From DATNPX01 sp036702975 (GTDB lineage: Bacteria; Cyanobacteriota; Vampirovibrionia; Obscuribacterales; Obscuribacteraceae), in assembly GCA_036702975.1 (NCBI GenBank), contig DATNPX010000050.1:85854-149853 (forward strand): 64,000 bases of DNA, read 5' to 3'. The position numbers and the translations under genes are program-made. Positions 34,130 through 41,175 of this stretch are shown here, piece after piece. The notes beneath the pieces were generated by a model. The model did not search any database. It was given only the letters and a program-made list of their open reading frames with translations, and had not been told where the DNA came from. Position 1 is the stretch's first letter; each line of letters starts with the position of its first letter.

Positions 34130-34324
34130 ACTCACTTAGATGTTGAGCGCTTTGAGCCGAGGGGCACTGCCGAGACGACAGGTCTGCGCCGACCAGAGAC
34201 GGTAACAGGTAGCCCGCTACACGTGAAGGACTGACTGAAGCGTGCAGAAATACTGAGCCCCATCGCAAGGGGCAGTCAGGCAGTAGCTTAAGAGCCGCCG
34301 CAGAGCAATCTGGGTGGCTTTTTA
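34130..34324 (+). ncRNA. Candidate structured non-coding RNA ending in a strong terminator
   Basis: About 190 nt before the terminator fold densely: GGTC/GACC, GTAG/CTAC with tetraloop CCCG, GCCCC/GGGGC with loop ATCGCAA, and CTGACTG near 34226 pairing with CAGTCAG near 34273. The size suits a small stable RNA such as 6S, but I could not match 6S, tmRNA, RNase P, SRP or a known riboswitch. The 5' end is a guess. It precedes the HD hydrolase by 165 bp, beyond the terminator, so it is unlikely to be only a leader of that gene. Confidence 0.4.
34293..34323 (+). terminator. Rho-independent terminator with GNRA loop
   Basis: AGCCGCC (34293-34299) pairs with GGTGGCT (34313-34319, one G-T); inside, after one bulged G, CAGA pairs with TCTG around a GCAA tetraloop. 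Five T residues follow. It ends a transcript coming from the non-coding region upstream. Confidence 0.85.
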
Positions 34325-34488
34325 GTTTTAATCGTTGTCCACTATATTCCAAAAACGCAAAGCTTGTATTGCGGTCGGAGGATGGCACAGCACGCGCCGG
34401 TATAATACGAAGATTGGTTCAAATTTTGACGCCACTCTGCAGTCGCGTTAACTGCTCAAAATCTGCGTCCCCCAGAAAACATATAAGC

Positions 34489-35895
34489 ATGACCAAAAGA
34501 ACTTATTTAGATCCGATCCATCAAGACATAATTCTCGACCGCTCCAAGCCCGCAGAACGCCTAGTGATGGATCTCATAGACACACAAGAATTCCAACGCC
34601 TTCGACGCGTGCACCAGCTTGGAGCCTCATTCTTCACATTCCAAGGTGCGGAAGGTTCGAGATTTACTCATTCAGTCGGAGTGATGTATGTAGCTTCCAA
34701 ATTAGTGGATCTACTGCGCGATCGCTCTCCAAAGATTGAGGAGAAGCGACCGCTGATTCTTAGTGCAGCTCTGCTTCACGACATCGGTCACGGACCATAC
34801 AGTCACGTCACCGAAAAGATCTTGGACTACGACCACGAAGATTGGTCCTGCAAGATAATCGGCGGAAACACCGATGTTAAACGCGTGCTTGAAGCATTCG
34901 ACAAGGATCTTGCAAAAGACGTGGTAGCAGTGCTCAAAAAAACCTATCACCCCAAGTATATTTCGCACATGGTTTCCAGCCAACTTGACTGCGACCGATT
35001 TGATTATCTGTTGCGTGATAGCTACATGACTGGCACCGCATATGGTTTGTTCGCACTTCACCGAATTCTTGCATCCATGGAGTTAGATGAAGAGAACGAA
35101 CGAATCATCGTAGTCGGCGATAAAGGGCAAACAGCAGTAGAGGATTATCTCTTTGCTCGTTACTCTATGTATGCTCAAGTCTATTACCACCGCAAGAACT
35201 TGGCTGCAAGATGCCTTCTGGCAAAGCTTGTGAAACGAGCACGCTATTTGATGGAGGCAGGCACTCCGCCATGCTTCATGGATGAAGCAACGGAGCGCTG
35301 GCTCAAAGGCGAAGAGCTTACCGTTGCAGAATATCTTACGCTCGATGACGTACAGATGACATACCACATCAAAAGATGGAGTAAAGATTCTGACGCGATC
35401 CTGGCTGATTTAGCTTCTCGTTTCATTAACCGACGACTATTCAAGGCGATGAAGATCTTTCGTCCAAGGAGCCTGCCGCCAGATTCACGCGAAGCCGTGG
35501 CAAGTCTTGCCGAAACCTTCGGTGGCAGAAGTGAAGCGACGCTGGCTACAACACAGCTGCGTCGCTCAAGCGACAAAATCACGATTTATGCAACTGCGAA
35601 AGCGAACGCGATCGAAAAGAGAGCGCGAGCCATCTGCGCTGAAGCCGGCATGGATCCTGACTATTACATCGACACCGAGTTTACCGGCATCCGCCCATAC
35701 GATTACTATCGTCCTGAGGCAGAACTTCCTCAAACCAACATAGTAGTCAAAACGGATAGCGGAGAGGTTGATGAATTATCGAATCTGTCGCTCGCTGTAG
35801 AAGCTCTCGTTAAGGGTAACTATGAAACCAAGTGGCTTATCTACCCGGCGGAGCTTAGCGATAAGATCGGAAATCTCAATGATCTGGAGCTGTGA
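34489..35895 (+). CDS. HD-domain phosphohydrolase (dNTPase/SAMHD1-like)
   Basis: 468 residues from the ATG at 34489; the longer frame from a TTG at 34369 adds 40 residues with no recognisable content. Family signature: RLRRVHQLGASFF, FTHSVGVMYVA (first histidine), ALLHDIGHGPYSH (HD pair) and QLDCDRFDYLLRDSYMTG (final aspartate), all metal ligands of HD hydrolases. Relatives cut dNTPs to deoxynucleosides and triphosphate, or have an unknown substrate. Cytoplasmic. It is followed by ffh 49 bp away on the same strand. Confidence 0.85.
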   Translation: MTKRTYLDPIHQDIILDRSKPAERLVMDLIDTQEFQRLRRVHQLGASFFTFQGAEGSRFTHSVGVMYVASKLVDLLRDRSPKIEEKRPLILSAALLHDIGHGPYSHVTEKILDYDHEDWSCKIIGGNTDVKRVLEAFDKDLAKDVVAVLKKTYHPKYISHMVSSQLDCDRFDYLLRDSYMTGTAYGLFALHRILASMELDEENERIIVVGDKGQTAVEDYLFARYSMYAQVYYHRKNLAARCLLAKLVKRARYLMEAGTPPCFMDEATERWLKGEELTVAEYLTLDDVQMTYHIKRWSKDSDAILADLASRFINRRLFKAMKIFRPRSLPPDSREAVASLAETFGGRSEATLATTQLRRSSDKITIYATAKANAIEKRARAICAEAGMDPDYYIDTEFTGIRPYDYYRPEAELPQTNIVVKTDSGEVDELSNLSLAVEALVKGNYETKWLIYPAELSDKIGNLNDLEL

Positions 35896-35944
35896 ACAAC
35901 CAACAAAGCAAGTTTTATTGCAAGGGACACGAGGGTACTGAAAT

Positions 35945-37492
35945 ATGTTCGATGCACTGACTGACAGACTACAAGGCGCACTGCGAAGCATTCGCGGTGA
36001 TTCGAAGATTACGCCCGAAAATATCGAGGACGCAATCAGAGAAGTGCGAAAGTCGCTACTGGAAGCGGACGTCAGCTTAAAAGTTGTCAAAATTTTCATC
36101 AGCCGAGTCCGCCAAAAAGCTCTTGGTGCCGAGGTATTGGAGTCAATCTCGCCGGACCAACAGTTCATTAAAATCGTCAACGACGAGCTTGTCACCATAC
36201 TTGGTGGCGAGAATGTACCGCTTAATTTGAAGGGTGGTCCGGGCATAATTATGCTTCTCGGACTGCAAGGCTCTGGGAAAACCACTGCCAGTGCCAAGCT
36301 TGCAGCCAGACTAAAAAAAGATGGATTCAATCCTCTTCTCGTCGCATGCGATGTCCAACGTCCTGCAGCAATCATGCAATTGCAGACTCTGGGCAAGAAA
36401 ATCGATGTTCCAGTCTTTACACTGGATACGAAAGACGTTCAGGAGATTGGCGAAAAGGCGATCGAAGAGGCGAAGAAGGTCGGTCACAATCCAGTCATTC
36501 TGGACACGGCAGGTCGTCTCCAAATCGACACTGAACTAATGGCTGAATTGCTACTGCTCGATCGCGCTCTCGAACCAAGCGAAAAGATACTGGTCGTTGA
36601 CGCTATGACTGGTCAGGAAGCAGTGAACGTCGCCGAAACATTCAATACGCAATTGGACGTGACCGGACTGCTGTTGTCGAAGATCGATGGCGATGCTAGA
36701 GGCGGCGCAGCGCTCTCGGTACGCGAATCCGTCGGGCGCCCTGTGAAATTCATCAGCACGGGCGAAAAAATTGAGGATCTCGAGGCATTCTATCCAGACC
36801 GCATGGCGAGCCGCATTCTTGGCATGGGCGACGTCCTCTCGTTGGTCGAAAAAGCCCAGCAGTCCATCGACGAAAAGGAAGCGGAATCAGTCGCCAAGCG
36901 CATGATGAAAGGCGAGTTCACTCTCACCATGTTCATGGACATGCAGAAGATGATGAAAAAAATGGGACCCATGGGCAACGTCATGAAAATGATGGGTCTT
37001 GGCGGCATGCTTGGAATTCCATCAGATAAGCAAGACGAAATCGCTGAACACGGCGAGAAGATGATGAAACTTTATGAAGTCGCAATCGGTTCTATGACCA
37101 AAGCCGAGCGTGAGCATCCAGAAATCATCGACATGAGCCGCAGACGACGCATTGCGCGGGGATCGGGGATGAAAGAAGCGCAGATCGGCCGAATGTTAAA
37201 TGAGTTTGAACAGATGAGACAGATTTTCGACTACATGCACAAGATGGGCTTAGGCGGCTTAATGGGCGGTGGTGGCGGCGGTTCGCCGTTTGGCGGGGGG
37301 GGATTCCCAGGTCTTGGGGGCGGCGGCTTCCCTGGCTTGGGTGGTGGTGGAATGCCGCCGTTCCCTCCGGGGGGTTTACCAGGGCAAATGCCGCCAATGG
37401 GCGGGCTTCCCGGGCGCAAGCCACCCAAAGGATTTCCACCTCTTGGTGGTCCGGGAGGGGGCTATTACCGCAAAAAGAAGAAGCGCCATTAG
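35945..37492 (+). CDS. ffh: Signal recognition particle GTPase Ffh, with a long Gly/Pro/Met tail
   Basis: 515 residues; common Ffh is about 450. N domain, then G domain with P-loop GLQGSGKTT (106-114), DVQRPAAI, DTAGR, TGLLLSKIDGDARGGAAL, and the Met-rich M domain (FTLTMFMDMQKMMKKMGPM and RIARGSGM, the RNA-binding part). Ffh binds signal sequences and SRP RNA and targets membrane proteins with FtsY. After the M domain comes a tail of about 80 residues of Gly, Pro, Phe and Met runs ending in a lysine/arginine block. GAGG precedes the ATG by nine bases. Upstream of rpsP, a common ffh-rpsP order. Confidence 0.97.
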   Translation: MFDALTDRLQGALRSIRGDSKITPENIEDAIREVRKSLLEADVSLKVVKIFISRVRQKALGAEVLESISPDQQFIKIVNDELVTILGGENVPLNLKGGPGIIMLLGLQGSGKTTASAKLAARLKKDGFNPLLVACDVQRPAAIMQLQTLGKKIDVPVFTLDTKDVQEIGEKAIEEAKKVGHNPVILDTAGRLQIDTELMAELLLLDRALEPSEKILVVDAMTGQEAVNVAETFNTQLDVTGLLLSKIDGDARGGAALSVRESVGRPVKFISTGEKIEDLEAFYPDRMASRILGMGDVLSLVEKAQQSIDEKEAESVAKRMMKGEFTLTMFMDMQKMMKKMGPMGNVMKMMGLGGMLGIPSDKQDEIAEHGEKMMKLYEVAIGSMTKAEREHPEIIDMSRRRRIARGSGMKEAQIGRMLNEFEQMRQIFDYMHKMGLGGLMGGGGGGSPFGGGGFPGLGGGGFPGLGGGGMPPFPPGGLPGQMPPMGGLPGRKPPKGFPPLGGPGGGYYRKKKKRH

Positions 37493-37583
37493 TCATTGAC
37501 AACAGGTTTTTCGCTTCTGCAGGCACCTGCTAGAATAACTGGACGCAAATAAGGTCAAGCACCCGAAAGGGAGAGGAACTTCA

Positions 37584-37856
37584 GTGGTTAAAATCAGGCT
37601 TAAGCGCATAGGAGCCAAAAAAGCACCGCACTACCGTGTTGTGGCAGTAGATAGCCGCAGCCGCAGAGATGGTAAGCCCATCGAAGAATTGGGCTACTAC
37701 AACCCGAGAACAAAAGAACTCCAATTAAACAAAGAAGCTTTGGAAAAATGGATGAAACACGGCGCCCAAACAAGCGATACAGTGGCAAGCCTTATCAAAA
37801 AGGCCGGCGGTCAGGGTACGGCGGCGGCGGCTCCCGCTACAACCAAAGCCAGCTAG
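37584..37856 (+). CDS. rpsP: 30S ribosomal protein S16
   Basis: 90 residues. Typical start MVKIRLKRIGAKKAPHYRVVAVDSR, then GKPIEELGYYNPR, then W(M)KHGAQTSDTVASLIKKAG. It binds 16S rRNA in the 30S subunit. The GTG start at 37584 follows GGGAGAGG. The Ala-rich end (after about 78) is not conserved and overlaps the next reading frame by 109 nt. Confidence 0.97.
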   Translation: MVKIRLKRIGAKKAPHYRVVAVDSRSRRDGKPIEELGYYNPRTKELQLNKEALEKWMKHGAQTSDTVASLIKKAGGQGTAAAAPATTKAS

Positions 37857-38101
37857 CGAATTCCACAGTAGCGGAAGACCTGGCGGAATATATCCTCAAG
37901 ATTCTGGCGCGCGACCCAGATGCGCTTCAATTCGAGCGTCAACAGCTCAATCCCGGTCGTAGCATCGTCAATGTGACGTGTGATCCTGCCGTCACTGGAC
38001 GCCTCATTGGCAAGGACGGTAAGACCATCAGCGCATTGCGTGCATTGATACGCGCGGCTGGTACACGTTCCGGAAAACGAGTGGACATCGAGGTCTCCTG
38101 A
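37748..38101 (+). CDS. khpA: KH-domain RNA-binding protein KhpA (YlqC), overlapping rpsP
   Basis: 117 residues. The KH domain occupies the last 70 residues: EDLAEYILKILARDPDAL, VTGRLIGKDGKTISALRAL (GKDG is the GxxG loop) and SGKRVDIEV. KhpA binds RNA with KhpB and usually follows rpsP. Normal KhpA is about 75-80 residues and starts near EDLAEYI. Here the only ATG, GTG or TTG in frame before the domain is the ATG at 37748, inside rpsP in another frame. That adds a 45-residue basic, Gly/Arg/Tyr-rich stretch resembling RGG-type RNA-binding tails. The alternative is a CTG start near 37877. Confidence 0.88.
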   Translation: MDETRRPNKRYSGKPYQKGRRSGYGGGGSRYNQSQLANSTVAEDLAEYILKILARDPDALQFERQQLNPGRSIVNVTCDPAVTGRLIGKDGKTISALRALIRAAGTRSGKRVDIEVS

Positions 38102-38137
38102 GTCCTCGCGAGCTCTGTAAGAAAAATTCGAAAAAAT

Positions 38138-38166
38138 CGAAATTTGGCTTTCCAGCTCAAATTTCG
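38138..38166. repeat. Nine-bp inverted repeat after khpA
   Basis: CGAAATTTG (38138-38146) and CAAATTTCG (38158-38166) form a perfect hairpin 36 bp past the khpA stop. No T-run follows on either strand, so it is not a classic terminator but may stabilise the 3' end. Confidence 0.7.
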
Positions 38167-38275
38167 CGGAATGGTCACAGCCAAGAATTACTGCTTACCC
38201 ATAAGTGGTGGGGTTCGCATGGATTCGGCTCATAAGCTATTCTAGAAAAACGTTACTGGATTTCGAGAAACTCTC

Positions 38276-38728
38276 TTGCCAGATAAAAAAGGCGCTTCGA
38301 ACGAAGATGCGATATTGAATTCACTTCTTGAAAAGAAGGTGCTTTCAAGCGCACAAGTAGAGGTCGCCAAGATAGACATATCTGCCACTGGGCTTACGGC
38401 AGTAGATGTCCTATTGACCAGGAAATGGATCAGCGACGAACAAGCCACAGAACTGCAAAACACATTCGGGTCCGGGGCGGCAACCCAAAACGCAAGCACC
38501 GCACAAGGAAGAGCTGAAAAATCCAACCCACCAGACGGCTCACATACAAACGCAGCTCCACACGGTAAACCTTCTTCCAGCGATGAGGCTCACTCGACAG
38601 AGAACTCCGGACCTTATGCACGTGCAAAAGTCTCTGCAGAAGGCACTTCTACGTCCGAGCAAACCTACCTTGAGAATCTAAAAGTCTATCGGAAACTAAT
38701 GGCCGACATCATGGGCGAGTCGGGTTGA
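38276..38728 (+). CDS. Small protein with MshEN/GspE-N-like helical domain
   Basis: 150 residues from a TTG start. The first 60 residues (AILNSLLEKKVLSSAQV, then TAVDVLLTRKWISDEQATEL) resemble the N-terminal MshEN fold of type II secretion and type IV pilus ATPases (GspE/PilB), which can bind c-di-GMP; here it is not joined to an ATPase. The rest is polar, low complexity and ends in a short helix. No cyclic-dinucleotide signature can be checked by eye. The stop overlaps the convergent thioesterase gene by 20 bp. It could be a regulator or a split-off partner of a pilus system elsewhere. Confidence 0.5.
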   Translation: MPDKKGASNEDAILNSLLEKKVLSSAQVEVAKIDISATGLTAVDVLLTRKWISDEQATELQNTFGSGAATQNASTAQGRAEKSNPPDGSHTNAAPHGKPSSSDEAHSTENSGPYARAKVSAEGTSTSEQTYLENLKVYRKLMADIMGESG

Positions 38729-39146
38729 CGAGGGCGCCAAGAATTGCGAAAGTCCCAGAGGCTTTTGCGATCAAAGTGTCGGAATCATCGCGAATCTCGC
38801 ATTCAACAAATCCGAGCCGATTGCCACGCCTGAGCACTTTGGGGCGCGCGATTAGTGTGCCAGCGCGAGCGGCTTTAATGAATTTGATGTCCAAATCCAC
38901 AGTGGCGGACGAAACCAACGTACCTTCATGAACTGAAAACGCCACTCCAGTAGCCGTATCTGCGAGAGCAGCAATCACACCACCATGTACATCTTTGCGC
39001 AAATTCAAGTGCATGGGTTGAATGGGACACTTGATCGTGACTTGATGTTTTTCATCGATAAAAAATTTGAATCCGAGAGTGTTCTCCAGCGAATCCCTAG
39101 CAAATTCTTTTTCGAAAGCTCCTGAACCTTCACCTGATTCTGCCAC
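38709..39146 (-). CDS. PaaI-family hotdog thioesterase
   Basis: 145 residues. The core HLNLRKDVHGGVIAALADTATGVAF is the PaaI motif (HGG with the downstream acid D), and the C-terminal RPKVLRRGNRLGFVECEI matches the last strands. Such enzymes hydrolyse acyl- or phenylacetyl-CoA in the cytoplasm. Single gene, convergent with the MshEN-like gene. Confidence 0.82.
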   Translation of the reverse strand: MAESGEGSGAFEKEFARDSLENTLGFKFFIDEKHQVTIKCPIQPMHLNLRKDVHGGVIAALADTATGVAFSVHEGTLVSSATVDLDIKFIKAARAGTLIARPKVLRRGNRLGFVECEIRDDSDTLIAKASGTFAILGALVNPTRP

Positions 39147-39498
39147 TTAGTTGCCTCTTAATCGCCGACCGCTACTACAACAATATTGTAATTCGAGGAA
39201 TCATAAGGTTCATCGGATTGGGAAACAGAATACTTTCGAACTGGCTGGCTCCGAGTGAATATGGCATCAAACAAATGCCGAAGTATCTATTCAATTCATC
39301 TGCGAAACCGAGGCGATACCAAATCAAGTACTGGAAATGAACACACGGTAGTTTATCAGCAGAATATTTTCAGAAATCAGAAGTGGACTGCCCCGACACG
39401 AGACAGTCCAAATCACGGTATTTCACTTTGTTTGCAGAGTGTGGGCCCTACTTAGGTTAAAGCTTGAGCCTGAGGAGAGAGTGTGTGTTCAATCTCTC
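39147..39498. other. Intergenic region, no gene seen
   Basis: 352 bp. The 66-codon plus-strand frame at 39255 lacks a ribosome site and homology. AGAGAG/CTCTCT near 39472-39498 could form a weak hairpin beyond the small secreted gene on the minus strand. Nothing else stands out. Confidence 0.4.
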
Positions 39499-39792
39499 TT
39501 ATAGACCAGCAGCACCGAAAGAACCAAGGCTAGCACCAGAGAAACTCTCTACTTCTTTCAATGACATTGGAGCCGGTGTCTTTACCTGTTCTTCAACTGT
39601 TTCTGGTTGGCGAACGGTGACCGTTCCTTCAATCAATGCGAGCTTTTCACCATCGGTCATGGATGTTTGTTGCTTTGTCGCTTCGGTCGCTTTGTGTGAG
39701 CGAGCAAATGACGGGGCTGCACCCACTACCACTAAACTTTGCAGTACCACTAACGATAAAAGTTGTTTTTGAATTTTTGAAATGTTAAACAT
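39499..39792 (-). CDS. Small secreted protein of unknown function
   Basis: 97 residues. Clear signal peptide: KIQKQ, a hydrophobic core LLSLVVLQSLVVVGAAP, and a cut near SFARS at about residue 31. The mature 66 residues are polar with no recognised domain (SMTDGEKLALIEGTVTVRQ). GGAGG eight bases before the ATG makes the gene convincing. A 529-bp gap lies upstream. No known family. Confidence 0.65.
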   Translation of the reverse strand: MFNISKIQKQLLSLVVLQSLVVVGAAPSFARSHKATEATKQQTSMTDGEKLALIEGTVTVRQPETVEEQVKTPAPMSLKEVESFSGASLGSFGAAGL

Positions 39793-40321
39793 GATCTAAG
39801 CCTCCTATTGCGATCCGGACTATGTTGTTTCGAAGAATGTCTCGTCCAGATCGACCCAGCACCTTCGCGTTTTTCAAATGACTAATCGGGTTGCCTATTT
39901 GACTGCCCTGCTATCGATTTGATGTGTCGCTCCTTCGTGCATCACTTACACTCCTAATCTAGCGAAGTGCAACCAAGGCAAACAGACATCAAGTTATAGT
40001 GGTATAGAAATTACCAGGATCAAGCAGCAGCCCAAATCAGTTGTTATTTGAGGGTTTCCGGCACTTAGTTTTTCAAATTAGTCAATGCACATCCGAAATA
40101 CTTTCTAAAATTCAAGGTTTAATTGCAAAACTTCAGATGGTGCCACCATCCTTGTAGCACCATCCGAGCAGCCCCTGAGTCCAGGCATCACAGGCTAAAG
40201 CAAGCTCAGGCTCACGATTGCGTGAGAGCAAACGCATTCTAGTGCATCAGGTATCCTAATCCATCCTTAGTGCGACGGAATGGTCCATCTACATTCTATC
40301 TATCTATGTCCACGTAAAATT
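39793..40321. other. Intergenic region with short palindromes
   Basis: 529 bp. GATGGTG-C-CACCATC is a perfect palindrome at 40136-40150, with CACCATCC repeated at 40158-40165. A hairpin CTCACG/CGTGAG with loop ATTG sits at 40211-40226. These may be operators or transcript ends for the small secreted gene or the DUF6088 gene. No gene seen. Confidence 0.45.
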
Positions 40322-40921
40322 CTATGCCGCCAGTGCAACTTTGCCTTTGTACCTGAACATAACCTTGTGATGCAACCACGCCGGTACCAATGCGCTTGAG
40401 CGCCGTAGCTCCTCACGCCCCGTGCGGCCGAACTTATCTATCGCGGTAGCAACCGCTTTGTCCGTACATCTATTGTCACCAAAATACCACAGCGCATAGA
40501 GCACCTTACCTACATCAGACTCGCAGAGTTTCGTCTTTCTCACACCAATGCCCTGCAAGACAACGCGTCCTCTATAGGTCTGGAAGGAACTTGAGTGGGT
40601 ATTCACCGCCAGACGAACATATTCTCTCTGTGGCTTCGATTCTAATCCAAGACTATCAAGTACTTTTTCAGCGTGAGTGAAAACCTTTCGACCAAATACA
40701 GCTGCTTTGAATTGTGCAATTTGTTTCGGTGATGGGGCCTTGCTCGCATCTCTGACAAAAACACCACGAGCAAGTCTGAAAATAAAACCTGATTTGACCA
40801 TCCTATGCAGAGCCTGGTCCACGGACCCCCTGGTCCCATATTGCAGCAATTCACGGGTCGAAAACATTTCAGTTTTCGACAGACCCCGTATGTGCCTATA
40901 GATCAAAGAAGTACATCTCAT
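40322..40921 (-). CDS. DUF6088 / AbiEi-type antitoxin-like DNA-binding protein
   Basis: 199 residues. An N-terminal winged-helix (about 17-55: EMFSTRELLQYGTRGSVDQALHRMVKSGFI) is followed by RLARGVFVR, a layout shared by DUF6088 proteins and AbiEi-type antitoxins of type IV toxin-antitoxin/abortive-infection pairs. These bind their own promoter. No toxin (nucleotidyltransferase AbiEii) gene flanks it on either side. GGAGG lies seven bases before the ATG. It is an orphan here; the region 3' holds only hairpins. Confidence 0.7.
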   Translation of the reverse strand: MRCTSLIYRHIRGLSKTEMFSTRELLQYGTRGSVDQALHRMVKSGFIFRLARGVFVRDASKAPSPKQIAQFKAAVFGRKVFTHAEKVLDSLGLESKPQREYVRLAVNTHSSSFQTYRGRVVLQGIGVRKTKLCESDVGKVLYALWYFGDNRCTDKAVATAIDKFGRTGREELRRSSALVPAWLHHKVMFRYKGKVALAA

Positions 40922-41175
40922 GAAACGCCTCCAAACGACCCTCTATTAAATAGAACGTTCGCATGCACCAAAAAGTTCAATGAGTGTTTGAGTTTTGGTC
41001 AGTTTTTCTGATACGAATTTTTTTGGCTCAACACTGCCGAAAAGTTGATCTAAATTGCGTGTTAGAAATTTCGGCAAAAATCTTCGACGGGTTTAAAAGC
41101 ACAACAGCAAAGCCAAATACACAAAAAAGTCTGTAATTCCAACACTACCGCCCTACGAGCGCGATTCTTCGATTT

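Larger units (their letters stand above)
33823..34488. other. 666-bp non-coding stretch with hairpins
   Basis: Several strong hairpins: GAGATTT/AAATCTC with loop GCGAAG near 33902-33921, GGGC/GCCC near 33958-33971, then the structured block and terminator described separately. AGAGAT near 33901 can also pair with ATCTCT near 34014, closing a ~120-nt fold. No frame has gene-like features. Confidence 0.5.

Noticed and set aside
33925..34250. RNase P RNA or tmRNA in the 33.9-34.3 kb gap
   Set aside because: GCGAAAGTCC and GACTGACTGAAGC recall core words of these RNAs, but the universal RNase P ACAGAAACC..GGCTTA and the tmRNA tRNA-like end and tag frame are missing.
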